From Salinimicrobium sp049687495 (GTDB lineage: Bacteria; Bacteroidota; Bacteroidia; Flavobacteriales; Flavobacteriaceae): DNA of 8,528 nucleotides. The DNA lies in NCBI GenBank assembly GCA_049687495.1, contig JBAVJB010000174.1:1-8528 (forward strand), given 5' to 3'. Position 1 is the stretch's first letter. Each line of letters starts with the position of its first letter. This document shows positions 1 to 6,509 of this stretch, one piece after another. The position numbers were made by a program, and so were the translations under genes. Below the pieces are notes generated by a model that saw nothing but the letters and a program-made list of their open reading frames with translations, was not told the origin of the DNA and made no database searches.

Positions 1-135
1 CCGGTATTTATTTTCCTCCTTTTGAAAATCAAATTTATCCGGCACCCTTACGTACTTGTAATTATTGAGCTCTTGTGCGATAGAAGGAAAACTCAGCCCC
101 AACATCAACAGGAAGATCAAACCATAATTTCTCAT
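1..135 (-). CDS. Secreted or envelope protein, N-terminal fragment (function unknown)
   Basis: Only the first 45 codons are inside the window; the gene continues beyond the left edge. The ATG is at 135-133. The start is a typical Sec signal peptide: a charged N-terminus (MRN), a hydrophobic core at residues 5-14, and a likely cleavage after Ala20 (PSIA|QE). The mature protein begins ELNNYKYVRVPDKFDFQKEE, which resembles a conserved flavobacterial family of unknown function that I recall opening with a similar 'NNYKYV.VP.KFDF' pattern; no biochemical role is known to me. The ATG overlaps the TGA of the upstream barrel gene in an ATGA arrangement, so translation is probably coupled to it. The protein is likely periplasmic or membrane-associated. 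The reading frame and signal peptide are clear; the function is not. Confidence 0.8.
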   Translation of the reverse strand, partial: MRNYGLIFLLMLGLSFPSIAQELNNYKYVRVPDKFDFQKEENKYR

Positions 136-1544
136 TCGTCTCTTTTAAATATTAACTGAAGCCCAAGCTGGAAAGATGCATTACGCGCCCTTGCCAGGTT
201 GAAATAGTCCAGCAGGTTATCTGCAGCAAGATAAACATTAAAATTGTACAGCCGGCCAGAGACCAGGAATCCCACATTGGAATAAGAGAAAGAATCTGCA
301 GTATAAGTGACTTTGGCCCTAAGGTTCTCGTTAAAAGTCTTGTCGTAAGAAAGAGTAGTCGCATAATGAAGTCCCCGCGGGCGTTTCATGGCAAAAATGT
401 GAAGCCCAACATGATTGAAGTACCGCCTGCGGCCCATTGGTTTATGACAGTTACAGGGCTCGGCATTTTCTACAAAACCATAATCAATGGAGGCATTAAG
501 TTTTACGGGTCGCCAGGTGATATAGGAATTATAAAGGGTTTCATCCTTTAAATGCCGGTCGAGATCATCCTCCCATTCATCCCAGTAATTTGGTGAACTT
601 TGGCCGGGCCCGGGAAAAAGCAGTTCAATTCCATCGGTTTCATAGTCCCCGTAGTACCTATAATTTTCAACATTTTTGGTCTGGTTAACGAAGCCAAGAT
701 CAAGAATACTTCCGGTAATCCTGTATTGATCTGAAGGATACCATGTAAAACCGGCGTCCAACCCAAGGCCGAGATTACCTCCCAAAAATGCCCTTTTTCC
801 GAGCTCACTCATGGTGCTCAACCCGGCAACATTTTCAGAATCTATAAGATCTGCGTAACCGGCTGTTCTCACAAGTATATCAATATCCTCTAAATAATGT
901 CGATAGCGATTAGGACCTTCCGGAGAAATTTCGGTCCTAAAGACGCCGCGATTGCCCACGCTTTGCCCGTTGAGCACCCCGGAATAAAGCTTTGCCCGAA
1001 AGCCGTAATTAAAATCTTTAGAATAATAATTGGTGAAGCCAAGATGGAAGACATTAAGTACTTCTGCTGTAAAAGCAGCATCAGAAAATTTGAAATTCTC
1101 CCCTATATAATTTTTATTGCCTTCATAGGCGAGCACGGCAAGATCTTTCGGAAAATAAATGAATGCGTCAAGCTCCTGGTAAACTCCTGCTGAAAAGTAC
1201 CTTTTTTTGTGGTCTCTCCACCCCAAAGAAAGAATCTCAAGCTGTTCATTCACAACAAAGAAATCGTTGCGGGTAAGATCTGAAAGTTTTTCTCCTATCC
1301 TGCTGTTGATGGAACCGGGACCGCCATTTTGAAATATATCATGCAAACTCACTCCCGAGGAGCCGGCTCCAACATGAATCCCTGAAAGCAGCGGAAAACC
1401 CACGTGCATATCAAAGCTGGTTTCTGCACCGGGGTTGGACATAAGATTTTGCGGCAGATCATTGAAGTTATAGAGCAGCTGCCGGTTTTGCGCACTTGCG
1501 CTGCCAAGGAATAACATCAAAAGAATGAGCCAGCTGTATCTCAT
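132..1544 (-). CDS. DUF5723-type outer-membrane beta-barrel protein (PorP/SprF-like)
   Basis: A 470-residue predicted outer-membrane protein. The frame is open from a GTG at 1547, but I chose the ATG at 1544-1542: it overlaps the TGA of the lipoprotein gene (TGATG) and starts the signal peptide directly (MRYSW, hydrophobic residues 6-13, cleavage after Ala18 in SASA|QN). The mature start (NRQLLYNFNDLPQNLMSNPG) is the pattern I associate with flavobacterial DUF5723 proteins, relatives of the PorP/SprF family that works with type IX secretion. Alternating aromatic/hydrophobic strands and Gly-rich turns run throughout, and the end (YLAADNLLDYFN near residues 438-449) resembles the last barrel strands of PorP/SprF proteins. 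A CxC pair (C364, C366) lies in a probable loop. It sits between a lipoprotein and another secreted protein with overlapping codons, which suggests a shared envelope complex. PorP/SprF proteins are usually nearer 300 residues, so this is a longer relative; a role in T9SS is not shown by the sequence. Confidence 0.8.
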   Translation of the reverse strand: MRYSWLILLMLFLGSASAQNRQLLYNFNDLPQNLMSNPGAETSFDMHVGFPLLSGIHVGAGSSGVSLHDIFQNGGPGSINSRIGEKLSDLTRNDFFVVNEQLEILSLGWRDHKKRYFSAGVYQELDAFIYFPKDLAVLAYEGNKNYIGENFKFSDAAFTAEVLNVFHLGFTNYYSKDFNYGFRAKLYSGVLNGQSVGNRGVFRTEISPEGPNRYRHYLEDIDILVRTAGYADLIDSENVAGLSTMSELGKRAFLGGNLGLGLDAGFTWYPSDQYRITGSILDLGFVNQTKNVENYRYYGDYETDGIELLFPGPGQSSPNYWDEWEDDLDRHLKDETLYNSYITWRPVKLNASIDYGFVENAEPCNCHKPMGRRRYFNHVGLHIFAMKRPRGLHYATTLSYDKTFNENLRAKVTYTADSFSYSNVGFLVSGRLYNFNVYLAADNLLDYFNLARARNASFQLGLQLIFKRDE

Positions 1545-2095
1545 CACTTAAATTCAAACTTATAAAAGGCTTTTGACTCCAGTTGCAGTTGCCCTTCAAC
1601 AGGAGCCGAATTTGGCTGCATCTCAACATCCACAACCAATTTTATTGAACTCCTTATTGAACCAATTCTGGATTGAGGAATTATTTCGGTGTAATTAACT
1701 ACTGCAGGATCACCGGGTGTGCCCGCCGGGACCTTAATTGTAAAACTATGTTGGGTGTTATTATTTTCTGAACGAAATCTAAAGGTTGTGGTAAATTCCT
1801 GCTGAAAAGTGTTGGTGAAAACAAAGTTAAAATCGGCTCTTATCAAGCCGTCCTGAATATAATCATCATCGAGAAACTCCAGCCTTACATGATCACTTGC
1901 TTTTTGAGCATTTCCTGAAGCATCAAAAAAATCTTCAGGTTCTAAAGTGAAATAAATAAGGTCAATTGCAGCGGTTGGTGGAATAACAATCTCGTTGTAC
2001 TGGTCAAGATCAACATCTTTTACGCAGGAGGAGCATATAAAAAAGAAGATGGCCAAAAAAGGCAATTTTTTAATAGATCCGGCAGACATTCTCAT
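1544..2095 (-). CDS. Small lipoprotein of unknown function, possibly surface-exposed
   Basis: A predicted lipoprotein of 183 residues. The frame is open upstream to a TTG at 2110, but the ATG at 2095 (or 2089) places a basic N-region and hydrophobic core (LPFLAIFFFIC) correctly before the lipidated cysteine, so I start it at 2095. The lipobox is ICSSC with C24 as the +1 residue, a loose but Bacteroidota-acceptable form. After it comes VKDVDLD, whose Lys-Asp and following acidic residue look like the lipoprotein export signal that flips Bacteroidota lipoproteins to the cell surface; surface exposure is an inference. The rest looks like one beta-rich domain (for example FRFRSENNNTQHSFTIKVPA). 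No catalytic motif is visible. Its TGA overlaps the ATG of the barrel gene by one base, and 38 nt separate it from the HAD gene upstream. It may be a partner of that barrel. Confidence 0.78.
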   Translation of the reverse strand: MRMSAGSIKKLPFLAIFFFICSSCVKDVDLDQYNEIVIPPTAAIDLIYFTLEPEDFFDASGNAQKASDHVRLEFLDDDYIQDGLIRADFNFVFTNTFQQEFTTTFRFRSENNNTQHSFTIKVPAGTPGDPAVVNYTEIIPQSRIGSIRSSIKLVVDVEMQPNSAPVEGQLQLESKAFYKFEFK

Positions 2096-2133
2096 ACAAT
2101 TGATTATCAAACGAAGCTAAACTTTTTTTATTG

Positions 2134-2823
2134 CTACAAAAATTTCGATAGCTCGGTCATAGCTGTAACCTGATGATATTCAGCAGAAAACTCCTGTTTG
2201 TAGTAATTGTAAAGGATGGCCTGCATTCCAAAATCTTTTGCTCCCATAAAATCAGCCTCAAAATTATCACCTATCATGATGCTTTCTTCCTTTCCGGCTG
2301 CGGCGTTCTTCAATGCGGTCTCAAAAATGGCTTTATGGGGTTTCTTTACTCCCACGTCTTCAGAAGTGGTTACACTGGTAAAATACTTAAGTATGCCTGA
2401 GCTTTCCAGCTTTTTATGCTGCACTTCCTTGAACCCGTTGGTGATGATATGCATGGTATATTTTTGCTGTAAATACTCCAGGATCTCCAGGCTACCCTCC
2501 AGCAAATGATTGTGCAGCGGCAGGTGATCGATATAATCAACAGAAAGGCTTTCTATTTTCTCATCGCTGAGAGTAATATTAAGCGCATCAAAAGTTTCCT
2601 TAAGCCTTCCATAACGAAGGGCTTCTTTAGACACTTTTTCTTCCCGGTAAAGTTTCCAGTAATTGGTATTAATAGGGGTATAAACCTCCAAAAATTTATC
2701 CAACTCAACGGCAATCTTGTTCTTGACGAAAATAGAATTAAATGCAAGGCCTGAATTCTTGTCAAAATCCCAAAGCGTGTGATCCAGGTCGAAAAAGATA
2801 TGTTTGATATTAGAGAGTCTCAT
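2134..2823 (-). CDS. yjjG: YjjG-family HAD pyrimidine nucleotidase
   Basis: A 229-residue haloacid-dehalogenase hydrolase, very likely a cytoplasmic 5'-nucleotidase of the YjjG type, which removes phosphate from (non-canonical) pyrimidine nucleoside monophosphates and so cleans the nucleotide pool. All four HAD motifs are visible: motif I FFDLDHTLWDFD with nucleophile D12 and acid/base D14, motif II ITNG with T128, motif III KKP with K161, and motif IV GDNFEADF with D186 and D191. A helical cap lies between motifs I and II (about residues 20-105). The length equals that usual for YjjG. The ATG at 2823-2821 lies inside the end of the upstream deacetylase-like gene (14-nt overlap), supporting co-transcription. 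The family is certain; the exact substrate is inferred from similarity to YjjG. Confidence 0.9.
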   Translation of the reverse strand: MRLSNIKHIFFDLDHTLWDFDKNSGLAFNSIFVKNKIAVELDKFLEVYTPINTNYWKLYREEKVSKEALRYGRLKETFDALNITLSDEKIESLSVDYIDHLPLHNHLLEGSLEILEYLQQKYTMHIITNGFKEVQHKKLESSGILKYFTSVTTSEDVGVKKPHKAIFETALKNAAAGKEESIMIGDNFEADFMGAKDFGMQAILYNYYKQEFSAEYHQVTAMTELSKFL

Positions 2824-4099
2824 TTGCTGTTCTTAATATAGAAAGATTTCTTTTGGAGTTCGCATATTCTGAAAAGTCCTTATTGGTAAATACTGAAACC
2901 AGCTTACCTCCCACCAGCTTCACCTGCCTTCGGATCTCCCGGATCTTATATTCGATCTCGGTCTCTTTCATCTTCTGAAAAGCCTCAACGTTGAGCGCAT
3001 AAGGATGAAGCAGTAATGGGGTGGTCACCTCAAAATTAAGATCATAGAACAAAAATGCTGTACAGGTACCCGCCCGAAAACCCAGCGCTTCGGGATAACC
3101 CATGGAAAAATCATTTTTGAAATCCAGTTCTACCATGTGATTATAGGCATTTGGCAGCAGAAGGTTGTATTTGCTGTTGATCGCACTGTGTACGGGTCTT
3201 TTTAAAATACTTTCCAGCCTTCGCTTTTCCTCTTTAAGTACGGCAAATTTCTGGTTTGCATAAAAGCCGGGCTGCAAACCGACTTCTGCATAATCTGCAA
3301 CAGATTTGATAAGGCTTTGCAGGCGCAACCTGTTATAGTTGATGTTGCGGTCATGACTTGAGAAATCACTTACCTGAAACATAAATTTCATAGAGATCTT
3401 ATGCTTCTTGAGGACTCGCAGCAACTTGTTGTAAACGTCGTACGGGTCACGCTTTAACTTCAGCATAACCTGGAAGCGATGAAGCACATACTTCGGTTTA
3501 ATTTGCAACACATCCATCAACAGTCCGAGCAGGATTCGAATTATCCCTTTTTCCCTATAACAGAAGATCTCGGTGACAGCAATAATATTTTCCGAAGAAA
3601 ACTTTTTGGTTTTAAAGTCCTGATCGGGGAATTTAGCCTGCAGTACTTTTTTGAACTTTTGCGCCCAAATATCGATCACCGGCAATTCCAGAAAATTCTC
3701 CTGGAAAGCTAGACTTTCTGAAGCCTGGAATCTTCCTTCCTTGTCTTTTACGTGAGGCAAATATTCTTCATAACGGCTAAGCAGGTAAAAAGAGGCTGCG
3801 AAAATGTCAAAAGGAATAGAGGAATTTTCAGAAACAGCAAAAAAGCAGGGAACATCATCCCATTCGTGTACTTTAATTTCAAGATCGGTCATTCCCTGCT
3901 CCAACAACAGGTCGACATTTTGAATAAAGACCTCGTTGGCCAGGCTTTGTTTCCCATAAGAGATCTTCATTCCCTCATGGGCAACAAATTCTTCGATCTT
4001 CGAGGTAAAGCCAACCGGAATTCCCAGAATTCGGGTACATACCTGTTTAAAAGTATAGGTGATGCGGGGGGTGATCTTTTGAGTGTAAACTAAGAGCAT
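2810..4099 (-). CDS. Polysaccharide-deacetylase-like protein with degenerate active site
   Basis: A 429-residue protein resembling the flavobacterial 'polysaccharide deacetylase family' proteins with an N-terminal DUF7033-like domain. The N-terminal part has the characteristic FDIFAASFYLLSRYEEY stretch (residues 97-112). The C-terminal part (about 170-390) follows the NodB-like layout: a short strand (IIAVTEIFC, 172-180), a HKISMKFMF strand (233-241), VGLQPGFYAN (273-282), and SMGYPEALGFRAGTC (332-346). Active relatives have an Asp-containing first motif and a His motif to hold the metal; here the first reads TEIF and the second reads GLQPG, and no HxxxH occurs anywhere. The fold is therefore likely, but deacetylase activity is doubtful. 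No signal peptide or membrane segment is seen. The gene starts 15 nt after radC ends and overlaps the HAD gene by 14 nt. It may be a binding or scaffold relative; the loss judgement rests on remembered family motifs. Confidence 0.72.
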   Translation of the reverse strand: MLLVYTQKITPRITYTFKQVCTRILGIPVGFTSKIEEFVAHEGMKISYGKQSLANEVFIQNVDLLLEQGMTDLEIKVHEWDDVPCFFAVSENSSIPFDIFAASFYLLSRYEEYLPHVKDKEGRFQASESLAFQENFLELPVIDIWAQKFKKVLQAKFPDQDFKTKKFSSENIIAVTEIFCYREKGIIRILLGLLMDVLQIKPKYVLHRFQVMLKLKRDPYDVYNKLLRVLKKHKISMKFMFQVSDFSSHDRNINYNRLRLQSLIKSVADYAEVGLQPGFYANQKFAVLKEEKRRLESILKRPVHSAINSKYNLLLPNAYNHMVELDFKNDFSMGYPEALGFRAGTCTAFLFYDLNFEVTTPLLLHPYALNVEAFQKMKETEIEYKIREIRRQVKLVGGKLVSVFTNKDFSEYANSKRNLSILRTANETL

Positions 4100-4114
4100 A
4101 TAAACTCGTAAAAA

Positions 4115-4810
4115 TTAGAGCAATCCTTCATCGGCAAAACTAAAATAAGATTTCTCGGTTACAATGATATGATCCAAAATTTTGATATCCAGGCTTTCCC
4201 CGGCAGTCTTCAATTTTTGAGTGAGTTGTTTATCAGAATTACTGGGTTGGAGGTTTCCCGAAGGATGATTATGAGCAAGAATTAGAGAAGTCGCACCAAG
4301 TTCCAGCGCCTTTTTGAGAGCCAACCTTACATCTACCAAAGTCCCTGTAATACCACCCTTACTCAGAGGGTATTTCTCTATAACCTTATTATAGTTGTTC
4401 AAATAAATGATCCAGAATTCTTCATGCGGAAGTTCGCCTATCTCGGGTTGCATCAATTCAAAAACTGAAGAGCTTGAGGTGATCTTCTTTCGCTCCAAAG
4501 CTTCCCCCGCCCTTCTCCTGCGGCCAAGTTCCATAGCTGCAACAATAGTCAGGGCTTTTGCCTCCCCTATCCCATTGTAGCTTATCAATTGTTTTACTGA
4601 AAGCTTTCCCAGCTCCCCAAGATGATTACCGGAATCGGCCAGGATCTTTTTGCAAAGATCTACTGCACTTTGATTCCTGCTTCCGGAGCCAATTAGGATC
4701 GCCAGAAGCTCGGCATCGCTTAAGGAAGCTCTTCCTTTTTGAAGAAGTTTTTCCCTTGGCCTGTCATCCTGGGCCCAATGTTTAATAGTAAAAGAAGATT
4801 TTTCCTGCAA
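4115..4810 (-). CDS. radC: RadC family JAMM/MPN-domain protein
   Basis: A 231-residue RadC (UPF0758) protein of full family length. The N-terminal half is a UPF0758 domain with a helix-hairpin-helix-like segment (LISYNGIGEAKALTIVAAME, residues 75-94), which could bind DNA. The C-terminal half is a JAB1/MPN metal-dependent hydrolase fold with the JAMM signature HNHPSG plus a downstream Asp (H180, H182, S190, D193) and an upstream Glu pair at 130-131. The original link of RadC to DNA repair in E. coli was later questioned, so its true role is open. The start appears to be TTG at 4810-4808: an in-frame TAA lies at 4831-4829, no ATG lies between, and the next internal Met is residue 93. The translation from this TTG matches the usual RadC N-terminus (FTIKHWAQDDRPREKLL). 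It is 39 nt after mpl and 15 nt before the deacetylase-like gene. Confidence 0.93.
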   Translation of the reverse strand: MQEKSSFTIKHWAQDDRPREKLLQKGRASLSDAELLAILIGSGSRNQSAVDLCKKILADSGNHLGELGKLSVKQLISYNGIGEAKALTIVAAMELGRRRRAGEALERKKITSSSSVFELMQPEIGELPHEEFWIIYLNNYNKVIEKYPLSKGGITGTLVDVRLALKKALELGATSLILAHNHPSGNLQPSNSDKQLTQKLKTAGESLDIKILDHIIVTEKSYFSFADEGLL

Positions 4811-4849
4811 TGGTATAGGCTTTATTTCTTAAAGATAAGAAAATGAAGC

Positions 4850-6220
4850 TTATACGACTTTGCTATTTTTGATCCAACCTTCTATCTCGTCAAAATCCAT
4901 TCCTCCATAGTTACCACTACTCATTAACAGCAACACTGCATCGCTAAAGTCCTGCTTTTTTAAGTAATTCTGAAAATCCATGGAGTTGGTAAAAATCTCC
5001 AGATCCTCCCTATTAAAAGCCTTGAAAATTTGCTCTTTTTGAATGGGATCCAATCTTTTGTTTTCCACCGCTTCGGGTGAAAAGAACACCACGGCAGTAT
5101 CAGCCGCGTCCAAAGCATTTTGATACTCTTTTATAAACGAAGAATTAAGGCTACTGTAGGTATGCAATTCCAGGCAAGCCAGTAATCTCCTGTTTTCATA
5201 TTGCTGTTTTACCGCATTTGTGGTTGCCATTACTTTTGACGGGCTGTGAGCAAAATCCTTGAACACTACCGTCTTTTCGGTCTCCATTATTTTTTCAAGC
5301 CTTTTTGATGCTCCTTTAAAAGACCCTATCGCCTCATAGAAGTCATCTTCATCAATTCCCATGTGCTGACAAATCCACTTGGCACCGGCCAGGTTCTGAA
5401 GATTGTGTTTGCCAAAAATTTCAATTGGCATTTCTCCTTCCGGGGTATCTAAGAAAGTCTTATTTCCGACTAAATGATGCTCCGGAGTGTGATAAGGATG
5501 TTTTCTTATAGTATTCGTAGTGCCTTGGACAAGACGGGTCAAATTAGTATCTTCCTCATTATATACCAAAATTCCTCCTTTGACAATTTCTTCAATAAAG
5601 ATCCTGAACTGGTCCAGGTACTCCTCAAAAGTGGGAAAAACATTAATGTGATCCCAGGCGATGCCACTTAGCAACGCGATATTAGGTTTATAAAGGTGAA
5701 ATTTCGGCCGCCGGTCAATAGGTGAAGAGAGATATTCGTCACCCTCCAGAACAATAAAATCATTTTCCTCAGTCAGGTGAACCATAGTATCAAAGCCTTC
5801 CAATTGAGCACCTACCATATAGTCAACCTTTTTTCCATGGTAATTGAGCACGTGAAGGATCATGGAAGTAATGGTTGTTTTTCCATGAGAGCCTCCAATG
5901 ACCACGCGGGTCTTATTTTTTGACTGCTCATACAGGAACTCAGGGTAAGAAAAAACTTTCAACCCAATTTCTTTAGCTTTTTTTAACTCAGGATTATCTT
6001 CCCTTGCATGCATCCCCAGAATTACTGCATCAAGATCTAAAGTAATTCTTTCAGGAAACCAACCGTACTTATCTGGAAGGAGTCCATTCTTTTGAAGCCT
6101 TGAACGGGAAGGTTCATAGATCATATCATCACTCCCGGTTATCTGATAGCCCTTTTGGTGCAGCGCCAGGGCGAGGTTGTGCATGGCACTCCCACCAATG
6201 GCTATAAAATGAATTCTCAT
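4850..6220 (-). CDS. mpl: Mpl-type Mur ligase: UDP-MurNAc tripeptide ligase (murein recycling)
   Basis: A 456-residue Mur ligase of the Mpl type. It joins a recovered L-Ala-gamma-D-Glu-meso-DAP tripeptide to UDP-MurNAc using ATP, returning cell-wall fragments to peptidoglycan synthesis in the cytoplasm. Domains in order: a Rossmann UDP-binding N-domain starting MRIHFIAIGGSAMHNLALAL, the central ATPase domain with P-loop VVIGGSHGKTT (106-116), the acidic LEGDEYLSS (158-166), HINVFPTFEEY (191-201), FGKHNLQNLAGA (269-280), and the C-terminal domain opening near KDFAHSPSK (321-329). IGGSAMHNLA distinguishes Mpl-like enzymes from MurC (usually GIGGxGMSGLA). The frame stays open upstream to 6316, but the ATG at 6220 begins the conserved Rossmann strand, so the extra 32 codons are rejected. 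First gene of the minus-strand run; a TATCTTTA box lies just upstream. Confidence 0.92.
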   Translation of the reverse strand: MRIHFIAIGGSAMHNLALALHQKGYQITGSDDMIYEPSRSRLQKNGLLPDKYGWFPERITLDLDAVILGMHAREDNPELKKAKEIGLKVFSYPEFLYEQSKNKTRVVIGGSHGKTTITSMILHVLNYHGKKVDYMVGAQLEGFDTMVHLTEENDFIVLEGDEYLSSPIDRRPKFHLYKPNIALLSGIAWDHINVFPTFEEYLDQFRIFIEEIVKGGILVYNEEDTNLTRLVQGTTNTIRKHPYHTPEHHLVGNKTFLDTPEGEMPIEIFGKHNLQNLAGAKWICQHMGIDEDDFYEAIGSFKGASKRLEKIMETEKTVVFKDFAHSPSKVMATTNAVKQQYENRRLLACLELHTYSSLNSSFIKEYQNALDAADTAVVFFSPEAVENKRLDPIQKEQIFKAFNREDLEIFTNSMDFQNYLKKQDFSDAVLLLMSSGNYGGMDFDEIEGWIKNSKVV

Positions 6221-6239
6221 CGTTGTAAAAAAGTTTGAG

Positions 6240-6271
6240 TAAAGATAAAAAATCTGTAGGTGTCCGGAAAA
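6240..6271 (-). promoter_or_regulatory. Candidate promoter for the mpl-led operon
   Basis: Read on the minus strand, TATCTTTA (6247-6240) matches the Bacteroidota -7 consensus TAnnTTTG at every fixed base but the last. It is preceded by TTTT (6271-6268) with a 20-nt spacer, in the place of the -33 TTTG element. Transcription would start a few bases before the ATG at 6220, giving a very short leader. No Shine-Dalgarno is visible, as is common in this phylum. Confidence 0.4.
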
Positions 6272-6374
6272 GGATCTGTGTCCCGCTTTCCTGTAACTTT
6301 TGAAGACAAAAGGCAACTAACTATAGTTGAACAGTAAAATTTAACTTTTATTATGTAAAAGTAATCCTATTTAA

Positions 6375-6403
6375 TTTTCATTAACGAAAATATTGTACTT
6401 TTA
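6375..6403 (+). promoter_or_regulatory. Candidate distal promoter for the adhesin gene
   Basis: TACTTTTA (6396-6403) fits the Bacteroidota -7 consensus TAnnTTTG except for the last base, and TTTT (6375-6378) lies 17 nt upstream in the -33 position. The surrounding text (AACGAAAATATTG before it) looks like many flavobacterial promoters. Start of transcription near 6410 would place the whole inverted-repeat cluster at 6424-6479 in a leader of roughly 145 nt. Confidence 0.4.
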
Positions 6404-6423
6404 CCGCTCCCTACCTCAGCAAC

Positions 6424-6487
6424 TTAGCCCGGCTACACCTAAAAACTTAGGTAAAGCCTAGGCTTAACAGTAGATTAAGTTTTTTTT
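6424..6487 (+). promoter_or_regulatory. Candidate structured leader or attenuator before the adhesin gene
   Basis: Several short complementary segments are packed together: TAGCC/GGCTA (6425-6429 with 6431-6435); ACCTAA/TTAGGT (6437-6442 with 6447-6452, loop AAAC), extendable after a 2x2 internal loop by GGCT/AGCC (6431-6434 with 6455-6458); AAGC/GCTT (6454-6457 with 6462-6465, loop CTAG, inside a 12-bp palindrome at 6454-6465); and CTTAA/TTAAG (6463-6467 with 6475-6479), followed at once by T8 (6480-6487). Some pairings exclude each other, as in attenuators or riboswitches. The last stem is only 5 A/T-rich pairs plus possible G-U pairs, so it would be a weak terminator. I do not recognise a known riboswitch class. 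The T-tract could simply be an upstream element of the next promoter. Confidence 0.35.
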
Positions 6488-6501
6488 CTTGATCTTTGCT
6501 A

Positions 6502-6509
6502 TATATTTG
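6502..6509 (+). promoter_or_regulatory. Candidate proximal promoter (-7 box) for the adhesin gene
   Basis: TATATTTG is a perfect match to the Bacteroidota -7 consensus TAnnTTTG. The expected -33 position falls in the T-tract at 6480-6487, which lacks the G of TTTG. Transcription would start near 6515 and give a leader of about 40 nt before the ATG at 6557, bypassing the inverted-repeat cluster. Confidence 0.5.

Noticed and set aside
1545..1547. GTG as the start of the barrel gene
   Set aside because: The ATG next to it (1544-1542) overlaps the upstream TGA and begins a standard signal peptide.
2096..2110. TTG start for the lipoprotein gene
   Set aside because: It would only add five residues before a normal lipoprotein signal; the ATG at 2095 or 2089 is better.
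3752..4093. Plus-strand open frame of 113 codons antisense to the deacetylase-like gene
   Set aside because: No recognisable domain, and the opposite strand encodes a conserved protein; this is a shadow frame. The other short frames opposite or inside real genes (for example 366-551, 897-1193, 2506-2754, 7151-7345, 7621-7824) were rejected for the same reason.
4825..4842. Inverted repeat TTTCTTA-AAGA-TAAGAAA between mpl and radC as a terminator
   Set aside because: All but two of the pairs are A-T and no T-tract follows on the minus strand; the gene spacing also favours read-through.
6221..6316. 32-codon N-terminal extension of the Mur ligase reading frame
   Set aside because: The conserved Rossmann strand starts exactly at the ATG at 6220; the extension has no family similarity and covers the candidate promoter.
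6424..6479. A c-di-GMP (GEMM-I) riboswitch, because GTAAAGCC...GGCTTAA resembles GCAAAGCC...GGCCTAA
   Set aside because: The other conserved GEMM-I segments are missing or in the wrong order, so the likeness is probably accidental.
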